From Setaria digitata (taxonomy: Eukaryota; Nematoda; Chromadorea; Rhabditida; Setariidae): a stretch of 64,000 nucleotides of DNA. The translations under genes and the position numbers were made by a program. The stretch covers positions 45,513 through 109,512 of the forward strand of contig RCAB01000192.1 in the NCBI GenBank assembly GCA_003640385.1. Reading direction: 5' to 3'. Of the stretch, positions 50,504 to 61,434 are shown in pieces (position 1 is the stretch's first letter; each line of letters starts with the position of its first letter). The notes under the pieces are model-generated. The model was not told where the DNA came from. It did no database searches and saw nothing but the letters and a program-made list of their open reading frames with translations.

Positions 50504-52931
50504 ATCAATCTAGTAAATTCTTCAATTTTTCAAATAAAGTTTGATTTTTTAATGTTGATCATCATGAATATGTTTTAATTTGCATCAAATTGCCTGTTTT
50601 ATTGATATCATTAATTTAGGCCATGTTTATCATAAATCTAAAACTTAATTGAAATTTATGAAGGACAACTTTATGTGACAATATTTATGATAATTTAAAT
50701 GCATTAATTGAAATTATAACAGCTACTCTGATGATCGTAAATGTTAAAGTGATATTTGAAGTAATATTTCCCGATAACACAATAAAAATTAAACAACAGC
50801 TACTACCTGAGATCACTAATTAATTAATAGATCAACTCATTACTTTATTTCCGTTTCGCCAGTTTAAAAAAATTAAAAAACAAACTGAAAGTTTCGAATA
50901 TCATTACTTTCTTGAAGTACAGAAGCAATTTTGGTGATTCTTCTGTTATTAACAATAATTAAAAAAATAAATAAGTATAAAGAAAACAAAAAGAAAAGAA
51001 ATTAAAGAAATTCGGAAGTTTTACACTTAATTTAGTGCTTCATATTTATTTTATCATTTTTATTAATGATAGCAATTTTTTTTTTCTATTTTTGCTCTAG
51101 TTTTTTTCATCTTAAACTTCAAAAAATCAAAGAAAAGAAGGAAATACAGGAAAACCTAGAAATAGAAATAGACGGTACTGTGTAGAAAGATGAATAGCAA
51201 AGTTGTTTATTTAATATGAGCATTTTTGAATTAATTTAGCAGAAATCCGCATTTCAGTTCATGGAATGACGAGAAATTTGTATTTGGCTAGTAAATAAAA
51301 CTTGAAATACAAGTATATCAGAACTTTTTCCTTTTATGTTCTGATTACATAAATAGGTCATTAAGTTATTTTTCATGGTAAATAAATTCCAAATGATAAT
51401 TCAATCCATAAACCTTCCACTAACACACTGAAAAAAAATTTTTTAACTTAAAAAAATTCGTCCAAAAATAAAACTAACCATGTTGAAACAATTATATTTA
51501 ATGTGCTATTTACAAATTTCAGTCCATTTCATAGAAATTCTATTCTTTTGCTGATCATATTAGTATAGTTGCACAACGAAAACATGAATATGTTTTTTTT
51601 TTTTTAACATATGTCAAAAAAGTGCCATATGTTTATAGCTGCAAAAATTATAAATAATTATCATTTATGGTACATTTTACTGAAATTTAGAAGAAAAGAA
51701 AATTCATTATTTAAGGAAAAATTTTGACCGTTTTTTCATTTTCAATTTTTTTTTTTTAAAACAAAATTCAAGTAGGGGAAAACAATTTCAAATATTTTTA
51801 AAGCAAAATGAAATGAATTATTTTTAATCAAAAATAAGATAAATGAAACAATTTTTTTAGGTTCACCGTTTCAAATACAAAAAATTCATTCAAAATGAGA
51901 AAAGTAGTAATAATAAATTTAGTAATAATTTGAAGCATCTTCGTAAATTAATAAATCATTGAATTTAAGCAAACTGCTGATTAATTTTCATTTTCCTTCC
52001 ATATAATTCTATAATCTAACAAAAAAAAAAAAATGTTAATTTCGTTTTCTTTGTGTACATTTGTTTTATTTCAATTTATCTGATAAATAAATAAAGAAAG
52101 AGAAGAGGAAGAAGCGTTCCAACTTAGTAATTAATAGACACTAATATGATTAACTTTACTCATTTTCTCCCTTTTTTCATTCTTCTTTTTTTTTTTTGCT
52201 CAGTAATATATCCATTGCATATTAATATTTTCGTATTTTTATGGCTATCTTCCTCACTAATTACTTTAAAAATTAGTGTAGAGCGTACAAATTATTATAA
52301 ATGTAGTTAATTTTCTAATTAATCGTTTAACGAATTTCATAATTACTAGTTTTTTTAATGTAGTGAAATGAACTGCAAGAAATTATTCTATTGACTATTA
52401 TTATTATTATTATTATTTTTTGATAGTTATGGGTTAAAAAACAAAGATTTTAGAGAATTTTTCAAAAGAGAAATTTGATTTTAAAAATTTTTAATTACCC
52501 TGCGGTGTTACAGAATTTACCACTTTAAAACAATCAGCTGTTTTTACTGATTGGCCAACAATTTAAATAATTGTATATTAGTTACAAGAGTAAATTCATT
52601 TATTTCAGGATTCTTTAATTATTAAACTCTAAATTTTAAAAGTTTCTTTACTAATCAGTTTCACATTCTGCTGAAGAATTTTTTCACTCATAACATGTGA
52701 TGATTTGCTAATTTTAGTAACATTATTTGCATTAATAAATTAATTAAAATAGGCGAATTAAATTCTTCAAAATCTCAGGCAGTTGCGGCTAATTTGAGCT
52801 AATAAGCCTGTAATTAATCAACAATTTTAATAATCACAATCATTGCTGAATCAAATTATATCAGTTAAATTGAATTTTTCGATTTTTAAAAATTTTTTTT
52901 AAGTCAGTACTTCAACATTGCATAATTTTCC

Positions 52932-53058
52932 CATTCAAAAAACAAGTGAATTTATTTATTTGGAATTTTATAGCTGCCTAATTAATCAGCAATTNCATTC
53001 AAAAAACAAGTGAATTTATTTATTTGGAATTTTATAGCTGCCTAATTAATTAGCAATT
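52932..53058. repeat. 63-bp duplication around single N (probable assembly join)
   Basis: Copies 52932-52994 and 52996-53058 differ at one base. The N is at 52995. Confidence 0.88.
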
Positions 53059-53103
53059 TTTGTGCATTTATCAAAGTAAATTATAGCAGAATTACCAAAT
53101 TAT

Positions 53104-53244
53104 CATATATATATACATTGTTTTTCTTCTTCTTACCATTGCCAATAATTTTTGCAGTAATAATTATTTCAAANCATATAAATATACATCGTTTTTCTTC
53201 TTCTTACCATTGCCAATAATTTTTGCAGTAATAATTATTTCAAA
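53104..53244. repeat. 70-bp duplication around single N (probable assembly join)
   Basis: Copies 53104-53173 and 53175-53244 differ at a few bases. The N is at 53174. This join is only 180 bp from the preceding one, about 1 kb upstream of the first secure fusogen exon. Confidence 0.88.
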
Positions 53245-54240
53245 ATTCTTTCTTCATTCCATTAAAATTTTAATTTCGATTTTAAATATGCGTGATGTAT
53301 ATGTGATATTGAATTTTCACCAGTCTTATTTACACAAGACTAAATACTAGGAAGCGAAGAATGGCCAGCACTGGTCAATGATAATGGACTGAACAACTTG
53401 CGATCTAACAACATCCATCTAAAGCTTTTGATCAGTCAGTCAAAGTGGTTTGAACATTGCTAAGAACCCTTCAAATGCTCCTCATCATCATTAGAAATTT
53501 CAATATTTTGTAAGTGAAAGTGCACTTTATAGGTCATTTCAAAATTTCCACTTAGATGCTAAAATTTCATCTCAAGCGCATTCTATTCATTCTAACTTCT
53601 TACGTAATAAGATGAAATCATTTCACTTCACATTAGTAAATGAGGTTAATTACATTGTTTCTTTTCTTCTCTTTTTTTTTTCGAACTGAAATTTATGAAA
53701 TGAATTGAACCGTACCTAAAAGAATTCAAATTGACGAAATTATTCCGTGCAATCAATTGAGCTTGTAATTTTGAAAATCTAAATTCGAAATAATGTCATT
53801 TTTAAAAAATGGAAAAGCGATAACAAGCAAAAAATGAGATTTTACAATAAAGTTAGATTAATAATATTAAGGCAGTATGTGAGAGAGACGAAGGAGCAAA
53901 ATACAAAACAGATCAATTAATTAGTTCAAAAAGTATCATATGAATTTTATTAGATGATAAGAAAATAATCATAATAACAATAGTAGTAGTAATTTCAATG
54001 CTTTGAACTCTTTAATATTTGACAAATTTTAAATCTTAGAATTTGAGGAAAAAAGCACTAGTTTTTAAATGGTAAAATTTAATGGCTCAAAAAAAAAGAA
54101 CTCTTCTGAAAATTTAATTTATAAGAAAAGGGTTTTGAAATACATCAAATTTCACTTTATTTTTATTTTTCTCGAAAAAATAAATTAATTAATTAAATAA
54201 ATGAACAAATAAACGAATGAAGCATAAAATCCAATTTTAG

Positions 54241-56027
54241 ATTGTTAACATTGCGATGGAAGTTTGCAAATTGCGGTACACTAACAAGCGAAGTTCATTG
54301 TACTCGAATAGCACCACTTCAGGGTAGTGCAGCCAATATGGATGATTCCGGAAAGCGAGTTCAGGAAATCAGTGCAACTGTTGCCGATCTGACACTTAAA
54401 GAAACATTATGCCTTAATTTTTCGGTAAAAAATTTTAGAAAAAAAATGGGAAAAGTCGAATTAAAATTAAATTTACATTTATCGAAATATAATTTATCTC
54501 GAAAATTCTCAAATTTATCAATTTGAAGAAAAAAAGAAAATATTCATTGTGTTAATATTTCTTTTCTTTTTTAATTTTTCATTATTGTTCGTATTATTTT
54601 TTTAATTGTGATTTCGAAACTTTTCAAACTGTTTAAAAATTAGGATGGAATGAGAACACAAATTCACACAATTGAGTATGTTCGAATGGAACAGCAATTT
54701 CCGGTTTCGGCATCCTATAAATTTGCAATTCCGGTAATTACAACATCATGCATATGCGATTGTGCCGGTGCGGAACAGCACTGCACTGTGGATGATTACA
54801 AATACAAGTAATCTAAATTTAAATATCTTTATTTAGTATTATTTTTATGATATTTGAAAAAAAGAAGGGAATGAACTTTTCTTTCTTTTTCCCTTTTTTC
54901 TGCTGCCTATTCGCTAAAATTTTATCAAATTTATCAGAATGAGTAAAAAATTGTATTTCAATTATTTATCATAATTTTTTTATGAAAAAAAGGTTAAAAA
55001 TTTATCTCAAACAGAAATTAGATCATAAATACATAAATAAAATTATTAATTAATAGTTAGTAGTAAGAGTTTCAATAGTTTGCAAATGTGAAAATAAAAG
55101 TTACATTTTCAATTTCAATTTTTGAAAAAAAAAATTTAAAATTTCTTTTTTTTCATTATTAAAAAAGCAAAAAAAACACATACTCGAAAATTTGATATTA
55201 ATTAATTCAAACAGGAACTGTAGCAGAAATTACGTTTGCTATCGAACATATCATGCGCATCAGTCAAGTAGCGGTTGCTTAATGTCATCGAAAAGTGAAG
55301 TTTGCTGTGAAGTAGAATTCGAGCCATATGCGGTACCTTTGCCTGTTGCAGTATAATTTATTAAAACAATTTAATTATTGGCTATTTGCTGGGCTTCATT
55401 AACTTACTTGCTTGTGCATTCAGCCTTGTTTGCCAACCAACTTATTTATACATTTAACTTGCTAAATTTATTTGCTTATAAATTTAACATTATTAAGTTT
55501 TTTGCTTTTCTCTACTTGTCCATATTTACGATTCTTGCTTTCTTTGACTTTTACATTTCAATATATTGCAAATTTTTCCCATTTTTCTATCATAGTTATC
55601 AACAATTTTATTATTATTATTATTTTCATTATTATCGATTATTTTCACAATTACTAATACTTTCATCCTAATAATTATTATCATTTGTCATTATTATTGC
55701 TCTAATTAATAATAACTAAGCTCTCTTTATTTTTCCTCCGTTATAGTTCTATTTCTTTCTTTTCTTCTTTACCTTTTTCTCTCATTTCCTTTGTTTAATT
55801 AATTAAAAAAAGTCAGTTATTTATTTCTGTTCTTTTCTTTACACACGAAATATTTAACTTTTAACATAATACATTTTTAATTGTGGCGATTAGTTCGATT
55901 ATCTCTTTTAATTAGAAATGCTAATTGCAAATTTTTCTGCTCACATTTTTACTTATTTACTTAAATCCTTAATTGTTAGGCGACATTTTTTTTTATATGA
56001 TTTTTCGTACCAGTTGTTAACATATTT

Positions 56028-56072
<45 letters not shown>

Positions 56073-59000
56073 ATATTATATTATATTTTTATATATTATA
56101 TTATATATTTATATTTATTATATATATTTATATATATATTTATATATATTTATATATTTATTTGCATATTATATATTTTATATATTTATATATATATATT
56201 TATATAAATATATTTATTTATATATATTTATTTATTTATATATTTATTTATATATATTTTATATATTTGTATTTATTTATATATTTATTTTATTTATATT
56301 TATATATATATTTATATTTATATTTATATATTATACATATATATATTTATATATTATACATATATATATTTATATATTATATATATATATATATATATTT
56401 CATTAGCACCATACGCAGTTAATTCATAATGTAACCAAATTATTTTTAGCCATAATTATAGCTTTCAAAATGTTCTAATTATAAATTTAAATGCAATTTT
56501 TTTCCAACAATCTGGAATATCATGTCATAATTTTGATTTCATTTTATATTTTCATTTAGAGTAAAACATATACAGCTGTCAAATTAACTCAACCTGATAT
56601 GATAATCATTTTGCGACATCGTATTTACGAACGTGTGACAAATCAGTGGGCTGAAGCAGCTTCTGAAGAATTTGAAGCGGTTGTTAACAGAGGTTCAGCT
56701 AAGATGGAAACAATTGATAAGCGAAAGGTTCGAATTCTTATTATCACTTTTCCTCATTTCTAATGTATTGTAGTGGCAATTTGGAAGAAAATTATCAGTA
56801 ACGATTAGTGATATTGTAAAATAAAATTGTTAAATTAAGTGATGTTGCAATGATAAAAAAAAAATTTCAAAAGAAAGAAAAAATAATTTGGCATTTATAA
56901 AATAATTCCAGAAGGGAATTTTCGTTTTTTTTTTGTTATCTGACTGGTAAATGTTCGTTTTATTCCAAATTTTATTTTAATTTTGAATTTTTCGTTTTTC
57001 AGATGGAAATACGCACAACAACGAGTCGTGCTATTCGTGAAATGTCCAATGGAATGTACTATTTCGCAAATGATAATCGTGTTTTAATGATGGGTGTACG
57101 ATTAAATGAACCAACCGAATCTGACATCCATAAATTAGGCTGGTTCCGGACCAATGGCAATTCATGGTTTATACGTAACGGAATTATAAAAATAACGGAC
57201 TCACAGGTATTTCAAATGGATGAAGATGTAAATATTCTTTTAATTTTCTGATAATTCTTTTAGATATTTGAATTTGTCGTTTTAGAAATTTTTGCTTTTA
57301 ATTTGAATTCAAAAATCAAAAAAAATTTTTTCAATTTCAGCAATTATTCATGCAAAGTAAAATTTAAAAATTAACAAATTCTTATTACAGCTTCCTCAAC
57401 AATGCTAATTTTTGAATTTTCCTTCCTTTTACTGAAGACAAACAAGAAGCTTATTTTCCACTTTTTTTTTTTTTTTTTTTTAAGATGTAATGTAGAAAAT
57501 TGTAAGAAGCAATGGTACTTAATGTAATAATAACTATAAAATAAAGATTTAAATAATTTGAAACTAAAAATAATCAGCAAATTTTTACTTTAGCATATAA
57601 CAATGGAAAATTGCAAAGGACAGCTCTACTTAACTCGATATAATGCGGAATATTTTATGACAAATGGTGATCGGATAATGGATCTTGATCTTGGCTATCG
57701 AGTGGATGAGCAAAATTGGATTGAACGAGTTGAAATTTCAGGCGATGATCGAGTGATAAGAGTTATTCATGCTGAGGGGACAGTGATACATGTTAGTGTT
57801 AGCAGTGGTGCCAGGTAATTCAACTTTTATAATTTAAAAACAATTTTAATTAAACTCAGTCGTAGAAAAATTACACATTTCAACATAAGGTTTTTGCAAT
57901 TATTTCTTAATGTTTAATTTGTTAAATTTGCTTCATTTTTATCGTCCTTTTTTTTTGATTTTGCAAAAGAAAAAAAAATCAGGAAAGAAAACAAAACTTT
58001 GAGCAATTCTAATTAATAGAAAACGAAATGTTAAATTTAAAAAATGCCAAAGTGAAAGTGCAATGAAAAGTAAATTAGTACTAATTAATGAAGAGTTTGA
58101 AATAAATGTTCTTGTAAATAATTTTATTTAAAGTAATTATTTTCAAGACCTATTATTGTGCGACATTCATCACATTTATTAACATTTAATGGTACAATTC
58201 GTATGGATGAGCAATCAAATCGTTTTTTGAATCTTACAATAATTGTAATCTTTTTTTTTGTAAACTAATTAAAGGTTATTATTTGAAAAATTCAATATAA
58301 TTCAATTATAAATTTACTTCAACTGATAGAACTTCTTAAATGTTTTTTTCTTGGAAAAAAAGCAAACTCTTTAATTTTGTTAGTTGAAAATTTTAATTAG
58401 TTTCAAAAATTTTATCAATTTTTTAATTTAACAATTATTACAGTTGTATTTTTTTTTTATCAGATTTTATCGGTTCATATTTTTCAAAATATTATGACTG
58501 TTAACAGTTATTTTTGCATTTATATCAAAATTACAATTTTTTTTTTGAAACTAAAATTTTTTTTTTTAATTTTCCTTTCATTTTGAATTTTTAAGTTTGC
58601 TGCACTATTTTCACGTAAAAATTAATAGAAAAAAAATTTAATATTTTTTAAAAATTTAAATTGAAATTCAAGGAAAAAACAAATGCTAAAAGACACAACT
58701 GTTTTATCCAATTTTAAATGCTATCATTGTTTTGCATAATTATGTGTTAAAATTTTTAAATTTAAGTTACATAGCAGAATTTTAAAAATTTTCTTTTAAA
58801 TTTACAGGGTGGTAAAGGGACATTAATCGGTTACGTGCACCGATCTGAGGATAAATCAAGTACTGATTGGAGTTTTAGTATCGAAATTGGTACTGCAACA
58901 AGGACAAAATTTACCGCAACAATAGGAGGCATTCCACCGGGAATAATTTCCGATCGTTATGTATGCCTGCAACCAGCTGGTGATGCTACCGCGGAGCAGT

Positions 59001-59633
59001 GTAAATGGCTAAAGTAAGTTCTTAATTAGTGCTAATTGATAAGGCTAAAATAAATTGCTCGTTGATGATTTATTACTGCAAAAAAAAAAAAAAAAAATAA
59101 TAATTTTTTATTTTGTTCAAAGAGGGAAAAGGAGGAAAGTAAATCAAACATTTAACATTTATACAATTTGTGAGAATTTTATCAAAAAAAAATTTTGTAA
59201 CGATAATTTTTTTTTTCTTAAAAATACTTAAAAATTAAATTATGAAGCATGCAAAAGGGAATACTTTTCCTAGTAATTTCTAATTTACGATTTACATTTT
59301 CAAAAAAACGAAATATTAATAATCATTTAATGATTTATTTACAAATTAAGTTACGAAGCAGCACCGTTACAACAGCGACAAATGGCACATCGTTGGCAAG
59401 CTGGAATTGGTAATTGTCCAGGTTGTAATGAGCGTGGAATTGAAAATTTCTTACTGAAGCTTGATCCACGACAATGGTTTGATGGTTTAAATTCGACCAC
59501 TGAAGCAGCTACATTTGCATTCGAAATTGCACTAATTATTGCTACCATTTTAGCTACTGTTTTAATATGCACTAAATGCATTATACCATTAGCTCGATGT
59601 ACGATTTCATTCAGTAAGCCGCCGAAAAAGTAA
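54241..59633 (+). CDS. eff-1/aff-1: FF-family (EFF-1/AFF-1) cell-cell fusogen, 5' end missing
   Basis: Nine exons join in phase to at least 547 aa: 54241-54424, 54644-54807, 55215-55332, 56560-56727, 57003-57206, 57594-57814, 58148-58244, 58808-59013, 59351-59633. The product is a type I membrane protein. It has a Cys-rich ectodomain (CICDCAGAEQHC in exon 2; a six-Cys segment with VCCEVEFEPY in exon 3), then a beta-rich region (KTYTAVKL, MEIRTTTSRAIREMSNG, GIPPGIISDRYVCLQP) and CPGC before the membrane. One TM helix (about FEIALIIATILATVLIC) leads to a basic tail of about 22 residues. These are hallmarks of the nematode fusogens that merge epidermal and other cells; the ectodomain fold is shared with class II fusion proteins (established for C. 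elegans EFF-1). The exon at 54241 begins in phase 2, so at least one upstream exon with the signal peptide is missing. A strong donor (GTAAGC at 59614) precedes the stop, suggesting tail isoforms. EFF-1 versus AFF-1 is not resolved. Confidence 0.92.
56026..56400. repeat. ~375-bp AT/TTTATA simple-sequence array
   Basis: Almost pure A/T, mainly (TA)n with TTTATA interruptions, lies in intron 3 of the fusogen gene. It is likely to be length-variable. Confidence 0.93.
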
Positions 59634-61434
59634 CTTTTCCTGTTGTTTAGTTTTTTGAATAGATTAAATTAATCGAATTTCAATTAATGCTGCAATGTTT
59701 ACTGTATAGCAACTTTGTTACCTTGCAGTGACCTCTGACTCACTGCCAAATGAATTATTGAAATTGAAAAAAAAAAAAGAGAAAAAAAAAATTGCTTAAT
59801 TACTGCTCTTCCTTTGTATTGTGCCTTATTGTTTGTAGTGTTAATTTTTTCCCTTATGCATAAATATTAATCACCATCCAACTTATATGATGACATTATC
59901 TTTCACATTTCACTTATAATTTTCTTTTTTTGAATTTTTTTTTTTTTTATCAGAATTACATATTATGCATACGCTGCACCTCAGTATATTTGATTTGCTC
60001 AGCTGACTTTTGACCATTTAAGTTATGGCAATTTGATTGATTAATAATCCAAAAATTTCAAAATTTGAAGTTTAAATTATTTGGTGCTGATGAAAATTTA
60101 AAATATCGGTCATAGGTCATGGCTTGCGTAATTAATTGTATTTCCGGTGTAATTTTTGTTTTTTTTTTTTTTTCTTAAAATTTCTTGGCCTTGAATAATT
60201 CCTGTGATTTGCTGCATGATAGTGATATTTTATCAATTTTATTATATTCTATTATCATCATACATTGACTGTGCTTTTCTAGCTTTTAAGAATTTCGTGG
60301 AACAATATGAAAATTTGGAAGAAAGACGAAGTTTTTTTTTATCAAAAATTTCATAAAGTGGTCAAGATTCCACTTTAATTTGATAATTTTTGGAAGCTTT
60401 ATATTTAAAATTCTAAAATTTTGTTCTAATAAGTCAATTATTATTTGTAAAATACTTCTTTTTTTTTTGTAAGCGTAAGTATTCTGATTATATGCAAGAT
60501 ATGAAAACTACTGTTTTTCCTGTATTTAATTTCTTGCACGGTTAAAAACTGTAGCAAAAACTTTTTAGTCAAATAAGGTATGATGCATTTGATGTAACTT
60601 CACTGAAATTAAATAATATAATTACATTAAAAAGTTAAAATTGAATATTAGAAATATTAGGCTAAACTAAATTTTATCTTTGAGTTAATTCTAATTTCAT
60701 CATGTGCAAAATAATTATAAGGAGGTATTCATTTAAGAAAAAAAAAATGGTTATTATAGTAATGCGAAGCAGAATTATGCATGAAATTGGATTAATTTTT
60801 TTATTAAAAATGAGAATTGAAGAGTTAATTAGCACGAAATGGAAGAAAAAAAAAGAACAAAAATTAAATTGAAACTTTTTTCTTTCCATTTATTCCAATT
60901 TGATTTTCAATTGTTTGCAAAATAACTTCAGTTTGCTCTTGCTTTACTTGCTGCTAGTTCGGTCTAATTTACTCTCAGCATTTGCTATGTTCATTGTTTC
61001 AGCGGGAATTTTTCGACTATTTAGCTTTTTTGCTGCAGCATCGCTCACAGCTGCTTTTTGTATTATATCACCTTTCTTCAGTGAATCTTCCCAAAAAAAA
61101 AAAATTATTTCTTTTTTAGGTTATTTATTTCCAAAAAAAAAAAATTTGTATTGTTCTTTTCTTCTTTTCCTTCCTCTTAAATATCATAATGGAACGAGTC
61201 GAAATTTCATCTTTTTTTTTCTTCAATTTAATTTCGTAATTAAAACTGATATTTCTCTTGATTAAATTAATAAAATTAACTGATGAAATCTTTTTTTCTA
61301 AGTAAAGAATTGCAGCAATTTGAGTAGTTAATGAAGTATTATTTTCTTAGAAAATGAGGAATTTAGCAAAAAATTTGTTGAATGAATTTGAAAAATTTTT
61401 CTAAACTAATAAATAATTGAATTTAAATAAAATG
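59634..61434. other. Convergent intergenic region, fusogen / right-end gene
   Basis: AT-rich 3' flanks. The only coding-like segment is the minus-strand exon at 60944-61086. A possible further fusogen tail exon was looked for on the plus strand and not identified. Confidence 0.5.
60944..61086 (-). CDS. Putative C-terminal exon, charged tail
   Basis: On the minus strand, 47 codons run in frame to TAA: DSLKKGDIIQKAAVSDAAAK leads into KLNSRKIPAETMNIANAESK and a short basic end. The composition is that of a soluble, helical, charged protein segment. The same DNA read on the plus strand gives a hydrophobic frame, the usual shadow of a polar coding strand. It requires a phase-1 upstream exon (acceptor GGGAAG or AAAAAG, both weak). 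The nearest minus-strand exon (61435-61629) cannot supply that, so the parent gene is unknown. A donor-like GTAAAG overlaps the stop. Confidence 0.35.

Larger units (their letters stand above)
40867..54240. other. 13-kb AT-rich gene-poor stretch
   Basis: Homopolymer-rich DNA has no gene I can support. Four of the six N-joined duplications lie here. Blocks of raised G+C with open frames occur at about 42,600-42,780, 48,270-48,500 and 53,340-53,480; they are discussed as findings. A signal-peptide-like frame at 46,211-46,265 ends in a possible donor. The 5' exon(s) of the fusogen gene should lie here. Confidence 0.55.

Noticed and set aside
56162..56422. 86-codon Tyr/Ile-rich open frame
   Set aside because: It is a translation of the AT simple-sequence array inside a fusogen intron.
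60900..61265. 121-codon hydrophobic frame on the plus strand
   Set aside because: Most likely the antisense shadow of the charged minus-strand exon at 60944-61086. It contains poly-Lys/Phe runs from homopolymers and no splice support.
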